A DNA stretch of 64,000 nucleotides from positions 1,426,001-1,490,000 of the forward strand of contig JADJEI010000001.1 of the NCBI GenBank assembly GCA_016709155.1, written 5' to 3'. The translations under genes and the position numbers were made by a program. The stretch's first letter is position 1. Every line of letters starts with the position of its first letter. This DNA is from Ignavibacteriales bacterium (GTDB lineage Bacteria > Bacteroidota > Ignavibacteria > Ignavibacteriales > Ignavibacteriaceae). Below the pieces are notes generated by a model that saw only the letters and a list, made by a program, of their open reading frames with translations, did not search any database and was not told where the DNA came from. Shown piece by piece: positions 37,258 to 47,182 of this stretch.

Positions 37258-37896
37258 ATGAAATTATTTGTTCTTACTCTCACACTTGCACTTACTCTCT
37301 TTAGTTGTTCATCTAACCAACTTGTAAATCTTAGAACCGCAAAAGATATCGTTAAAGATTATTATGAATCAGGAAAGTTCGATGAAGAAATGTATGATGT
37401 AATTGAAGATGCAAAAGAAATGTTTAGTAAAGTTGAGATTAAGAAAAACTCCGCTGTAATTTTTGATGTTGATGAAACTGCGCTTAATAATTACGGCTTA
37501 GCCAAACAAATGGATTTTGGTTACGTTTATGAACTAAACAAAAAATGGAATGAAGAACTAAAAGCTCCGGCAATTAAACAAACTCAGGATTTATATTTTT
37601 ACTTCCTGAATAAAGGAGTTAAAATTATTTTTCTTACCGGAAGAAATTCCTCCGAATATGATGTCACTTATAAAAATCTTATTCAAGCCGGCTATACAAA
37701 ATTCGATACCTTGATTACTCAAAGAGAGGACGAGCAAAATATAAAATCACAAGAATTTAAAAGCAAAAAACGGACTGAGCTAACTCAACGTGGTTATGAA
37801 ATTCTCGGAACTGTCGGTGATCAGTGGACTGACCTTACGGGTGCTTATACAGGTATCGAAATCAAACTGCCAAATTATTTGTACGAGATAAAATAA
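37258..37896 (+). CDS. HAD-type acid phosphatase, lipoprotein e(P4)/class B-like
   Basis: 212 residues with a lipoprotein signal (FSC lipobox near residue 17). HAD motif I is AVIFDVDETALNNY, motif II is IIFLTGRNSSEYD, Lys is near KSKKRTEL and motif IV is GTVGDQWTDLTGAY. This arrangement is typical of e(P4)-like acid phosphatases that dephosphorylate nucleotides in the periplasm or outer membrane. It is probably co-transcribed with the upstream YpfJ-type gene. Confidence 0.9.
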   Translation: MKLFVLTLTLALTLFSCSSNQLVNLRTAKDIVKDYYESGKFDEEMYDVIEDAKEMFSKVEIKKNSAVIFDVDETALNNYGLAKQMDFGYVYELNKKWNEELKAPAIKQTQDLYFYFLNKGVKIIFLTGRNSSEYDVTYKNLIQAGYTKFDTLITQREDEQNIKSQEFKSKKRTELTQRGYEILGTVGDQWTDLTGAYTGIEIKLPNYLYEIK

Positions 37897-37920
37897 ATGG
37901 CTGAATGTTGACACAGATTC

Positions 37921-39048
37921 TTAAAATCCTCTCATCAAAACTTTTTCAAAATCCGCTTTAGTCATCAACTTAACTAACTCTTTAAATCCTATTTGAGTCT
38001 TCCAGCCTAAAAGTTCCTGAGCTTTTGCGGGATTACCTATCAGCAAATCAACTTCTGTTGGTCTGTAATATCTTGGATTAACGGTAATGACGGTATCACC
38101 TTCCTTTAATTTATCGGTGATTTTATATTTAAAATTATTTTTGTTTTTGGAGTCACTGATCAGTTGAGCAGCTTTATCAAGATTTATTTTTTTAATTACG
38201 CCGATTTCATTTTCACCCTTCCCCCGCCATTCAATTTCAATTCCCAATTCATTAAAAGTTACCTCACAAAACTCTCGAACGCTGTGTGTTTCATTTGTAG
38301 CAAGCACAAAATCTTCAGCAGTATTGTGCTGCAAAATTTTCCACATACCTTCGCAATATTCAGGTGCATATCCCCAATCTCTTTTTGAATGCAGATTTCC
38401 CACCGAAAGATTCTCCTGCAAACCTGCCACAATTCTTGAAACTGCACGCGTAATTTTTCTCGTAACAAAAGTTTCCCCTCTCCTTGGCGACTCGTGATTA
38501 AACAAAATACCGTTGCAGGCAAAAATGTTATACGCTTCACGGTAATTAACAATAATCCAGTAAGCATAAAGCTTTGCTACTCCATAAGGCGAGCGCGGAT
38601 AGAAAGGAGTTTTTTCAGTCTGCGGGATCTCCTGCACCTTACCAAATAATTCACTTGTAGATGCCTGATAAAACTTCACCTGTCTTAAACCAACTTCACG
38701 AATTGCATCAAGAAATCTGAGTGTGCCAAGTCCGTCAACCTGTGCAGTATAATCCGGAACTTCAAATGAAACTTTAACGTGACTTTGTGCAGCAAGATTA
38801 TAAATTTCATCCGGCTCAATTTTTTCCAGCAAGCGATTCATATTACTTGTATCAACAAGATCGCCGTAATGCAGAAATAATTTTTTATTGAGGATTTCGG
38901 GATCGGAATAAAGATGATCAATTCTCGCTGTGTTAAATGAACTGCTTCTTCTGATTATTCCATGAACCTGATAACCTTTTTGAATTAGTTGTTCTGTTAG
39001 ATAACTCCCATCCTGCCCTGTAATTCCTGTAATTAGTGCTTTCTTCAT
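37921..39048 (-). CDS. gmd: GDP-mannose 4,6-dehydratase
   Basis: 375 residues, an extended SDR. NADP-binding GITGQDGSYL, the family signature HGIIRRSSSFNTARIDHLY, catalytic S/T-Y-x3-K in STSELFGKV and YPRSPYGVAKLYAYW, and the RDWGYAPEY motif are all present. It makes GDP-4-keto-6-deoxymannose, the substrate of the adjacent fcl product. It is the last gene of a six-gene minus-strand surface sugar cluster starting at rfbA (44420). Confidence 0.98.
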   Translation of the reverse strand: MKKALITGITGQDGSYLTEQLIQKGYQVHGIIRRSSSFNTARIDHLYSDPEILNKKLFLHYGDLVDTSNMNRLLEKIEPDEIYNLAAQSHVKVSFEVPDYTAQVDGLGTLRFLDAIREVGLRQVKFYQASTSELFGKVQEIPQTEKTPFYPRSPYGVAKLYAYWIIVNYREAYNIFACNGILFNHESPRRGETFVTRKITRAVSRIVAGLQENLSVGNLHSKRDWGYAPEYCEGMWKILQHNTAEDFVLATNETHSVREFCEVTFNELGIEIEWRGKGENEIGVIKKINLDKAAQLISDSKNKNNFKYKITDKLKEGDTVITVNPRYYRPTEVDLLIGNPAKAQELLGWKTQIGFKELVKLMTKADFEKVLMRGF

Positions 39049-39076
39049 TTTTTCCCTGTATAATTAAATATTAAAG

Positions 39077-40045
39077 TTACTTAATGATATTTTTTAAATA
39101 CCATTTGTACGTCTGAGTGATCCCATCTTTTAATTTTGTTTTGGCTTTCCATCCAAGTTTATTTATTCTTGAAACATCCATAAGTTTACGCGGTGTTCCA
39201 TCGGGCTTTGATGAATCATGAACTATTTTACCATTAAAGCCAACAACTTCTGCAATTAAATCAGCAAGATCTGAAATAGTTAAGTCTTCACCGGTACCAA
39301 CATTTATTTGTGAGATTTCATTTTCGTATAAATCTTTTGCATTGATATTTTCTAAAAGAAAAGTAATCGCCTCTGCAAGATCTTCAACGTAAAGAAATTC
39401 TCTCTTTGGTTTTCCCGATCCCCACATCATAACTGTTTTACTTGCATTTGATTTTGCTTCGTGAAATTTTCTGATTAACGCCGGCAGCACATGCGATGTT
39501 TGAAGATCAAAATTATCATTAGGTCCGTAAAGATTTGTCGGCATTGCTGAGAAAAAATTACAGCCGTACTGCTTGTAATAACTTTCGCAGAGTTTTATCC
39601 CCGCAATTTTTGCAATTGCATAAGGTTCATTTGTAATTTCAAGATAACCTGAAAGCAGCGATTCTTCCTTCAAAGGCTGGGGCGCAAGTTTTGGATAAAT
39701 GCAAGAACTTCCAAGAAAAATTAATTTCTCTACTTTATTTTGATAAGCAGAATGAATAAGATTTGCTTCTATGATCAGATTATCGTACAAAAACTCAGCA
39801 CGAAAAGTATTGTTTGCATGAATCCCACCAACCTTTGCAGCAGCGATAATTACAACTTGTGGATTTTCATTTTGAAAAAATTTTTGAACCTCATTCTGTT
39901 TTTTCAAATCAAGTTCAGCAGAAGTTTTCACTAAAATATTCTCGTACTTGTTTTGAGTCAGATTACGCATCACTGCAGAACCAACCATTCCGCGATGTCC
40001 GGCGATATAAATTTTCTTCGTTTTATATGAATTATCAAAAGTCAT
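39077..40045 (-). CDS. fcl: GDP-L-fucose synthase
   Basis: 322 residues, SDR epimerase/reductase. It has the GHRGMVGSAV nucleotide motif, the FLGSSCIYPKLAPQPLKE signature of GDP-fucose synthases, the catalytic Y-x3-K in EPYAIAKIAGIKLCESY, and PTNLYGPNDNFD. It converts the Gmd product to GDP-L-fucose. Two nt separate it from the wzi-like gene upstream and 28 nt from gmd downstream, so they form one operon. Confidence 0.98.
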   Translation of the reverse strand: MTFDNSYKTKKIYIAGHRGMVGSAVMRNLTQNKYENILVKTSAELDLKKQNEVQKFFQNENPQVVIIAAAKVGGIHANNTFRAEFLYDNLIIEANLIHSAYQNKVEKLIFLGSSCIYPKLAPQPLKEESLLSGYLEITNEPYAIAKIAGIKLCESYYKQYGCNFFSAMPTNLYGPNDNFDLQTSHVLPALIRKFHEAKSNASKTVMMWGSGKPKREFLYVEDLAEAITFLLENINAKDLYENEISQINVGTGEDLTISDLADLIAEVVGFNGKIVHDSSKPDGTPRKLMDVSRINKLGWKAKTKLKDGITQTYKWYLKNIIK

Positions 40046-40047
40046 TA

Positions 40048-41670
40048 TTATAATCCGTAATAAACCGCAAAGCTAAATTGGTTCGTGCTTTTATTAATGA
40101 AACTCAAATCAGATTGCTGCGCCTCGTTTTTAGTTTGCTGGAAATCTAATTTTGCAAAAAGTTCGTGAATAAATTCATAGCTTGCTGAAAAACCAAAGTA
40201 AGAAAAGTTATTTCTTAAACCAAAAAGAAAAGGCGGCTGCGGTTGCGAGTATTGCTGAATTAAAGTTCCTGCCTCACCCTTTCGAATATACTGCCCCCAT
40301 ACCTTTACCTGAAGCCCGCGAAGAATTCTATAATTAAGTGAAGCATAAAACAAATCTGCATTTGCCCCCATCCAATGACCAAGTGGGTACGAACCGCTTT
40401 GGTATGTTTGAGTAGGAATAAAATGGCTGTAAACAAAAGGGAATATTTTAGTGAACTCCGTCGTGAACGTTAAATTATTAATTGGAAGATCCGTAATTGA
40501 ACCGCCGATTGTTAAACCCATTTGATTGCGTTGATCCTCCGAATTAAATAGTCCGGAGAGTGTTATCTCGTCAATAAAAAGTGTTGAATATACATGCGTA
40601 TTCTTCAAATGATTTTTTGAGCTGACGCCAAAAAAGAATTGCGAGTTTGAACCGGCGGAGTTGTTTTGTCTGCTGAGATAGTGATCAACAACTCTGAAGA
40701 ATGCTAATGGGAAAAAATAAACCGGCTCAAGCTTATCACTATATATAATAGATTCACCAAGCGAAATGTCCAAGCCTTTCAAAGGTGTTATTGTTAAGGT
40801 ATGAGAAGCAAGAAATTTATCTCTAAACAAAAATCTTTGTCCATCATTATAAACAGGATAGAAACTATTAGAATCTACTATGTCCGAAGCAAGCCAGGCA
40901 TGAATGTAATTAAATCTTAACCAGCTTACAGGCTGCACATCTAATCTAATAAATGGAAAGGATGGGGCTTTTTGAGAAAGTACAAGCTTGCCGCTTTCAC
41001 CGTATCCCCATTCTAAAAAATCTTTCCCAACTGCAAAACTTCCCCAACTCCAACCAGTTGCAATTGTAGTTTTGCCTTCACTGTATTGAATATTAGTTCC
41101 ATGCCCCCTTGAACTGATGCCTGTAACCGGGGTAAAACTTTTGCTGAAATCAACTCCTTTCCCATTTTCTGAATTATCCCTAAAATCAAAACTAAAACCA
41201 ATAGCATCAGAAACGTACCCGTAAAAATACACACCGTTCCAAAAATGATTATTGCGCAGTCCATCATTTTTTCCGTAAGAGTAACCCAAAATTGGACTCA
41301 GATTAAAAGTAAACAAATCATCTTTGTAAGAAAACAATCTCATTCGTCCAGCATCATCTTTGCCTAAATAAGAGAAGTGCTTTGTAGTATCGGTTTTCAA
41401 ATTCAATTCATAAAAGAAATCCTGCTTAAAAAATTCAAGCTCTTCTTTTTCAAGCGATGTTAATTCAGAAAGTTTTTCAGAAACTTCACTAAGTTTCTCT
41501 GAAATATATTTTCGAGAAAGAGGTTTAATTTCATCATTGAAAGTGATTGTTCCTTTCTGACTTAAACGCGAAAGGAAATTATAGACATCCCGATGCAGAG
41601 GTTCATAAACTACCTGTGCCTGCATTTGCAAACAAGTCACTATAAAGAAAAGAACAATTATTTTTTTCAT
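40048..41670 (-). CDS. Capsule assembly Wzi-family outer-membrane protein
   Basis: 540 residues with a signal peptide (KKIIVLFFIVTCLQMQAQ). An N-terminal helical region (VYEPLHRDVYNFLSRLSQKG, YISEKLSEVSEKLSEL) precedes many amphipathic strands forming an 18-strand-type barrel, as in Wzi, which anchors capsular polysaccharide at the cell surface. The WSWGSFAVGKDFLEWGYG segment fits the family. Its position inside a nucleotide-sugar operon supports a role in surface polysaccharide attachment. Confidence 0.82.
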   Translation of the reverse strand: MKKIIVLFFIVTCLQMQAQVVYEPLHRDVYNFLSRLSQKGTITFNDEIKPLSRKYISEKLSEVSEKLSELTSLEKEELEFFKQDFFYELNLKTDTTKHFSYLGKDDAGRMRLFSYKDDLFTFNLSPILGYSYGKNDGLRNNHFWNGVYFYGYVSDAIGFSFDFRDNSENGKGVDFSKSFTPVTGISSRGHGTNIQYSEGKTTIATGWSWGSFAVGKDFLEWGYGESGKLVLSQKAPSFPFIRLDVQPVSWLRFNYIHAWLASDIVDSNSFYPVYNDGQRFLFRDKFLASHTLTITPLKGLDISLGESIIYSDKLEPVYFFPLAFFRVVDHYLSRQNNSAGSNSQFFFGVSSKNHLKNTHVYSTLFIDEITLSGLFNSEDQRNQMGLTIGGSITDLPINNLTFTTEFTKIFPFVYSHFIPTQTYQSGSYPLGHWMGANADLFYASLNYRILRGLQVKVWGQYIRKGEAGTLIQQYSQPQPPFLFGLRNNFSYFGFSASYEFIHELFAKLDFQQTKNEAQQSDLSFINKSTNQFSFAVYYGL

Positions 41671-41752
41671 TTAAATTTCCTGATGATTTTTTAGCTAAAT
41701 TATAAACGTGCTGCAATTTGAAAATAAATATAAAAAAGTACTGCCGATATTT

Positions 41753-42919
41753 TTAATTGACCGACTCTTTAATCTTTTCCACCACAAAAGCGATTTGTTC
41801 TTTGGAAACGTCAGGATAAATCGGAATTGCTAATGAAGTTTCAGTTGCATTTTCAGCAAATGGAAAATCTCCCTTTTTATAATTGAGATTTGAGAAGCAT
41901 TCCTGTTGATGGAAAGAAACGGGGTAATAAATTTCGGATGATACTTCATTATCCGCAAGATATTTTTTCACTTCGTCTCTGTTTTTCATCCTGATTATGT
42001 ACTGATTATAAATATGATAATTAGTTAAGCCGTTTATATTTTTACAAACAGCAGCAGGCAAAAGCACTTTATTTTTTTCATCAAATGAAGTTCTACCCAC
42101 CCCTTCGGACAAACCTGATTGAATAAACATACTATTATAGGTTTCGGCATTTTCTCTTCGTTTGGCAGACCACGAATTTAAATGAGGTAATTTTACATTC
42201 AGTACGGCGGCTTGTAAAGCATCTATTCTGAAGTTTCCACCAATCACTTTGTGATAATATTTTTGTTCGCCGCCATGTACTCGCATAATTTTTAATTTAT
42301 AAGCAAGTCCATCATCGTTGGTTGCTACTAATCCACCGTCGCCGTAACCGCCAAGATTTTTACTCGGGAAGAAAGAAAAACAGCCGATGTCGCCGATTGT
42401 GCCGACACATCTGCCATCCTTGTACTGCGTGCTGATTGCTTGTGCCCCATCCTCAATAACACGCAAATTGTGTTTGCCGGCAATCTCCATTATTTTATCC
42501 ATCTCGCAGCTTTGACCATAAAGATGAACAGGAATAATAGCTTTGGTTTTGGATGTAATTTTAGATTCAATTTGATCAACATTAATATTGAAAGTAACCG
42601 GATCAATATCAACAAAAACGGGGGTGGCATTTAATCTTGAAACAACTCCTGCTGTTGCAAAAAAAGAATAAGTTGGGACAATAACTTCATCATCAGGCTT
42701 AATACCAATTGCCATCAGCGCTAACAATAGAGCATCTGTGCCGGAAGAAACTCCATAGGTATATTTGCAGCCGAGAAATTCACTTAACGATTTTTCAAGT
42801 TTCTCAACTTCTGGACCAAGAATAAAATATTGTGATTCAGAAACACGAAGCACTGCTTCGTCTAATTCTTTTTTAAGAGATTGATATTGCGGGTGTAAAT
42901 CTAATAATGGAACTTTCAT
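41753..42919 (-). CDS. DegT/DnrJ/EryC1-family sugar aminotransferase
   Basis: 388 residues. It has the PLP-enzyme start MKVPLLDLHPQYQSLKKELD, the phosphate-binding SSGTDALLLAL, the cofactor Asp in VIEDGAQA and the Schiff-base Lys in SFFPSKNLGGYGDGG. It transfers an amino group to a keto-sugar nucleotide. Neighbouring rfbA and rfbC point to a dTDP-linked 3- or 4-amino-6-deoxyhexose, but the product cannot be read from the sequence. It is part of the rfbA-to-gmd operon. Confidence 0.95.
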   Translation of the reverse strand: MKVPLLDLHPQYQSLKKELDEAVLRVSESQYFILGPEVEKLEKSLSEFLGCKYTYGVSSGTDALLLALMAIGIKPDDEVIVPTYSFFATAGVVSRLNATPVFVDIDPVTFNINVDQIESKITSKTKAIIPVHLYGQSCEMDKIMEIAGKHNLRVIEDGAQAISTQYKDGRCVGTIGDIGCFSFFPSKNLGGYGDGGLVATNDDGLAYKLKIMRVHGGEQKYYHKVIGGNFRIDALQAAVLNVKLPHLNSWSAKRRENAETYNSMFIQSGLSEGVGRTSFDEKNKVLLPAAVCKNINGLTNYHIYNQYIIRMKNRDEVKKYLADNEVSSEIYYPVSFHQQECFSNLNYKKGDFPFAENATETSLAIPIYPDVSKEQIAFVVEKIKESVN

Positions 42920-43003
42920 TAATTCTCCGTTAAAAATATTATGATAAAATTAAATAGAAACGAAAGGAAAAATAATTACGACGATAGTTCAGCCGCCAAA
43001 TCG

Positions 43004-43549
43004 TTAGATAAAATCTTTTTCCATTTTGTTGAATGGAATTGCAAACTTGTCCTTCTCGGATACAATTGGTAATTCAACTTTCCAATCAATATTCAATTCG
43101 GGATCGGAAAAAAGAATTGCTCGCTCGTGTTCTTTGCTGTAATAGTCAGTGCATTTGTAAGCAAAAATTGCAAAATCAGAAAGCACTGAAAATCCGTGAG
43201 CGAATCCCGGCGGAATCCAAAGTTGTTTGTGATTTTCAGCGGAAAGTTCTTCTGAATGATATTTCCCAAAGGTGGGTGAATTGAATCTTATATCTACTGC
43301 TACATCAAGCACAATTCCAAACAATACAAAACAAAGTTTTCCTTGCACTTTATCACCAATTTGATAATGCAGCCCTCTTACAGTTCCTTTTTGTGACTTT
43401 GAAATATTATCCTGAACAAAATTAAAATTTAATCCTGCTTCCTGATATTTTTTCAAGTTAAACGATTCAAAAAAATAGCCGCGGCTGTCTTCAAATACTT
43501 TTGGTTTGATAATCAGAACTCCGTCTATAACAGTTTTAAGAATTTCCAT
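43004..43549 (-). CDS. rfbC: dTDP-4-dehydrorhamnose 3,5-epimerase (RmlC)
   Basis: 181-residue cupin. The family pattern is complete: DSRGYFFESFNLKKY, the KGTVRGLHYQ motif with the catalytic His, VLDVAVDIRFNSPTFGKY, and WIPPGFAHGFSVLSD. It epimerises C3 and C5 of dTDP-4-keto-6-deoxyglucose. Its start overlaps the end of rfbA by 14 nt. No rfbB or rfbD is in the window. Confidence 0.97.
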   Translation of the reverse strand: MEILKTVIDGVLIIKPKVFEDSRGYFFESFNLKKYQEAGLNFNFVQDNISKSQKGTVRGLHYQIGDKVQGKLCFVLFGIVLDVAVDIRFNSPTFGKYHSEELSAENHKQLWIPPGFAHGFSVLSDFAIFAYKCTDYYSKEHERAILFSDPELNIDWKVELPIVSEKDKFAIPFNKMEKDFI

Positions 43550-44420
43550 GCGGTTCTATATTTTCTTTCAATATTTTTTCGAGATAATTCCTGTACAAAG
43601 AATTCGGCATTGCTGACACAAGTTTTCCAAACTCAGAAAATGTTATAAAAGATTTGTTGAATGCGATCTCTTCGAGGCAAGCGACTTTCAACCCCTGCCT
43701 GTCTTCAATTACGCCAAAGAAATTTGAAGCAGCAAGTAACGCTTCGGGAGTACCTGTATCAAGCCACGCGACTCCGCGTCCAATCTTTTCCACCTTAAGT
43801 TTTTCTTTTAACATATAGGTTTTATTAACATCCGTTATTTCAATCTCCCCCCTGGCTGAAGGCTTAAGATTTTTTGAAATATTTATAACTTCATTATCAA
43901 AAATGTATAAAGCGGGAACAGCATAATTTGATTTTGGGATTTTAGGTTTTTCTTCGATTGAAATTGCTTTGCCTTCTTTGTCAAATTCGACTATACCATA
44001 TCTTTCAGGATCAGTTACTTTGTAGCCAAAAATTACTGCGCCATTTTTTAGCTCAAGTGCTTTGTAAAAAAAATCAAGATAGCCGTAGAAAATATTGTCA
44101 CCCAAAATAAGCGTAACGCAATCACTGCCAATAAATTTTTCGCCAATAATAAAGGCTTCGGCAATTCCGTTTGGTGCATCCTGCAAAGCATAGGAAATAT
44201 TTATACCAAGATGCGATCCATCTCCAAACAAATGTTTGTACATCGGGATAGTCTCTTTATTTGATATAATAAGAATGTCTTTTATTCCGCCAAGCATTAA
44301 TATTGATACGGGATAATAAATAAGCGGCTTATCATAAATAAGCGCTAATTGTTTGCTGTAAACTTTTGTGATGGGATAAAGACGGGAGCCTGCCCCGCCG
44401 GCTAAAACTATTCCTTTCAT
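43536..44420 (-). CDS. rfbA: Glucose-1-phosphate thymidylyltransferase (RmlA)
   Basis: 294 residues, a full-length RmlA. It has the nucleotide-binding LAGGAGSRLYPITKVYSKQL, the YALQDAPNGIAEAF region, LILGDNIFYG and IEEKPKIPKSNYAVPALYIFD. It makes dTDP-glucose for deoxysugars. It is the first gene of the surface sugar cluster and lies 76 nt downstream of mgtE on the same strand. Confidence 0.98.
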   Translation of the reverse strand: MKGIVLAGGAGSRLYPITKVYSKQLALIYDKPLIYYPVSILMLGGIKDILIISNKETIPMYKHLFGDGSHLGINISYALQDAPNGIAEAFIIGEKFIGSDCVTLILGDNIFYGYLDFFYKALELKNGAVIFGYKVTDPERYGIVEFDKEGKAISIEEKPKIPKSNYAVPALYIFDNEVINISKNLKPSARGEIEITDVNKTYMLKEKLKVEKIGRGVAWLDTGTPEALLAASNFFGVIEDRQGLKVACLEEIAFNKSFITFSEFGKLVSAMPNSLYRNYLEKILKENIEPHGNS

Positions 44421-44496
44421 ATCTGAAATATATTAAAATTCCCTTTAAGTGATTTGAGATTCAGAACCATTAACTTCAAATTTATTTATAAGATTT

Positions 44497-45882
44497 TTAT
44501 AATAAAGTTCCTCTTAAAACGAACAGAGCAACGGTGAAATAAATCACAACCCCGATTACATCAACTAATGTTGCTACTAATGGTGCCGAAGAAGTAGCCG
44601 GATCAAGTTTTAATCTTTTCAAAATAAATGGAAGCATTGAACCTGACAACGTTCCCCACAGAACCACTCCCACTAAGGAAATACTTACGGTTGCCCCGAT
44701 TAAAGCCCAGTGTTCGCCGTAAGCATCAGATGAAATGCCCCATACCGTAATCCTTAAAAATCCTATTAATGCTAATGCGCTTCCAAGGGCTAATCCGGTT
44801 ATCAATTCTCTTTTAAAAACCATAAACCAATCTGTCAAAGTAATTTCACCGAGTGACAAAGCTCTGATAACTAATGTTGCTGCCTGTGAGCCTGAGTTAC
44901 CGCCGCTGGAAATGATCAATGGAATAAACAATGTCAAAACCAATGCGCGGCTAATTTCATCTTCAAAAAACGCCATCGCAGAAGCAGTGAACATTTCACC
45001 GATGAATAAAACTGCAAGCCAGCTTCCTCTTTTTCTTAGCATAGTTGGAAGTGAAATTGTTGAATATGCTTCATCCAACGCCTGAATAGCTGCTAACTTT
45101 TGAATATCTTCTGTCGCCTCTTCTTCGGCAACATCGAATACATCATCAAATGTAACTATACCAATTAACATTCCAGCACTGTCAACAACGGGCAACGCCA
45201 CCCTGTCATATTTCTTAAAAACTTCTACTGCAGATTCCTGATCATCGTTCACATGAAGTTCGACAAAATTTTCATCCATTAAATCAGCCACAGTGTTATG
45301 AAGCGGCGCAAGAAGAAATTCTTTGATCTTAACGTCATCAATTAATTTCCCTTTATCATCAATTACATAAACTATATTAAGCGTCTCTTTATTATTTCCA
45401 TGTTCACGAATGTAATCCAAAGTTTGTTGAATTGTCATTTCCGGTTTAATAGCAATGTAATCGGGCGTCATTAAACGACCGACGCTATTATCAGGATAAC
45501 CGAGTAAGGCAACGGCGATTTTTCTTTCTTCGTGAGATAGCAATTGAATCAAATGCTTGGCAGCGGATGCCGGCAATTCTTCAAACAAAGCTGTTCGATC
45601 ATCAGGGTCCATTTCATTTAGAATTGAAGCCACTTCTTCTTTGCCCATTGCTTTAAGAAGATTTTCCTGAAAGTCGAAATCGAGATATTCGAATGTATCA
45701 GCAGCTATATCTTTTGGCAGCAGCCTAAAAACTAATACCTGATCTTTCTCGGAAACCTGGTAAAATAATTCAGCTATATCTGCCGGTGTCCACTCACTCA
45801 GTACTTCCTTGAGGGTGCCAAATTGCCGGTTTTCTATTAACGATAGGATTTCAGGTTGGAGTAATTGACTGAGCATTTGCAC
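44497..45882 (-). CDS. mgtE: Magnesium transporter MgtE
   Basis: 461 residues with the full MgtE order. The N-terminal helical Mg-sensing domain comes first (PADIAELFYQVSEKDQVLVFRLL), then a CBS pair (MTPDYIAIKPEMTIQQTL, VNDDQESAVEVFKKYDRVALPVV). The C-terminal domain has about five membrane helices, including the pore motif SSGGNSGSQAATLVIRALSLGEI and PLVATLVDVIGVVIYF with the pore Asp. It is a Mg2+ channel closed by cytoplasmic Mg2+. The genome also carries corA at 21336. Confidence 0.97.
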   Translation of the reverse strand: MQMLSQLLQPEILSLIENRQFGTLKEVLSEWTPADIAELFYQVSEKDQVLVFRLLPKDIAADTFEYLDFDFQENLLKAMGKEEVASILNEMDPDDRTALFEELPASAAKHLIQLLSHEERKIAVALLGYPDNSVGRLMTPDYIAIKPEMTIQQTLDYIREHGNNKETLNIVYVIDDKGKLIDDVKIKEFLLAPLHNTVADLMDENFVELHVNDDQESAVEVFKKYDRVALPVVDSAGMLIGIVTFDDVFDVAEEEATEDIQKLAAIQALDEAYSTISLPTMLRKRGSWLAVLFIGEMFTASAMAFFEDEISRALVLTLFIPLIISSGGNSGSQAATLVIRALSLGEITLTDWFMVFKRELITGLALGSALALIGFLRITVWGISSDAYGEHWALIGATVSISLVGVVLWGTLSGSMLPFILKRLKLDPATSSAPLVATLVDVIGVVIYFTVALFVLRGTLL

Positions 45883-46051
45883 CTTCTCCTATTTTAAGTG
45901 AATGATTTGGTTACTACTTATTTACATGCTCAAAATTTAATTTAAGTGCGTTACAAAATAGATTTTGATCGCTGAAAAAACAATTGATCTTCTGCTTTAT
46001 CTAAAAATTTTTCACTAACTTCCTATTAAAAATGGAGACAGTCTTTCGATT

Positions 46052-47182
46052 ATGAAAATTATTTGCGATGAAAATATATCTTTTGCCGAAGCAGCTTTCA
46101 CACAGTTTGGAAAGGTTGAATTGATGCAAGGAAGAAAAATAAACAATGCCACTCTACTCAAGGCTGATGTTTTAATTGTTCGATCAATCACCCGGGTGGA
46201 TAAATCTTTACTCGAAAATACTAACATTAAATTTGTTGGCACGGCTACCATTGGGACTGACCATGTTGATATAAATTACCTCAATAAAAAAAATATAAAA
46301 TTTACTGATGCTGCCGGATGTAACTCCGATGCAGTAGCCGAGTATCTTTTTACTGCGCTGTTCAGAATTTTAGTTGATAAAAATATTTCATTGAAGCATA
46401 AAGGCATAGGTGTTATTGGCGTTGGCAATATCGGAAGCAGAGTTGTAAAATTGGCAAGGGCGGCGGGACTGGAAATTATTATGAATGATCCGCCACTGCA
46501 AAGAAAAACAAGCAATAAAGATTATGCCCCATTAGAAGAGGCTTTGCAGGCTGATATTGTTACATTTCATGTTCCGCTTCTTTTGGATGACAAAGATAAA
46601 ACGATTCACCTGCTTGATCAGAAAAAAATCAAATCAATGAAAGATGGAATTATTTTAATCAACGCCTCGCGCGGACCCGTGATTGATAATACCGCCCTGT
46701 TATCTTTTATAGAAAAAAAGAAATTAAATGTTGTGCTCGATGTTTGGGAACACGAACCCGAAGTTGATATTAATCTTCTCAATCAAACATTAATGGCAAC
46801 CCCGCACATTGCCGGTTATTCGCTCGAAGGCAAGGTGAATGGTACCTATTTGATATACAAAAATTTTTGCGATTTTCTTGGGGAAGCCCCAACCTGGAAG
46901 CCGACTCTTGCAATACCCGAAGATTCACTTATTGAAGCAGAAGAAAATAAATCAGATGAAGAAACCCTGGATTTTATTTTTTCGAAAGTTTATCAAATTC
47001 GCCGTGATGATAAAAAGATGCGACACCTAAATGAGCTTGATGCAAAACTTCGCCCCTCTTATTTTGATTTAATGCGGAAAGAATATCCTTACCGCCGTGA
47101 GTTTAATAATTATTCTATAAAAAAAGCACCGAAACATTTGAAAAAAATTCTTCAAGCATTCAGATTTAATTTAGTGGATTAA
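46052..47182 (+). CDS. pdxB: Erythronate-4-phosphate dehydrogenase
   Basis: 376 residues. A D-isomer 2-hydroxyacid dehydrogenase that opens as PdxB does (MKIICDENISFAEAAFTQFG). It has VGTATIGTDHVD, the NAD-binding GVIGVGNIGSRV, the catalytic Arg in NASRGPVID, the Glu in VLDVWEHEP and the His in ATPHIAGYSLEGK, plus a C-terminal PdxB dimerisation domain. It acts in pyridoxal phosphate synthesis (DXP-dependent route). It diverges from mgtE and its stop overlaps the convergent TonB gene by 4 nt. Confidence 0.93.
   Translation: MKIICDENISFAEAAFTQFGKVELMQGRKINNATLLKADVLIVRSITRVDKSLLENTNIKFVGTATIGTDHVDINYLNKKNIKFTDAAGCNSDAVAEYLFTALFRILVDKNISLKHKGIGVIGVGNIGSRVVKLARAAGLEIIMNDPPLQRKTSNKDYAPLEEALQADIVTFHVPLLLDDKDKTIHLLDQKKIKSMKDGIILINASRGPVIDNTALLSFIEKKKLNVVLDVWEHEPEVDINLLNQTLMATPHIAGYSLEGKVNGTYLIYKNFCDFLGEAPTWKPTLAIPEDSLIEAEENKSDEETLDFIFSKVYQIRRDDKKMRHLNELDAKLRPSYFDLMRKEYPYRREFNNYSIKKAPKHLKKILQAFRFNLVD

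Noticed and set aside
46230..46260. Sigma-54 promoter-like TGGCAC followed by a GC-type element
   Set aside because: It lies inside pdxB and the -12 half does not match.
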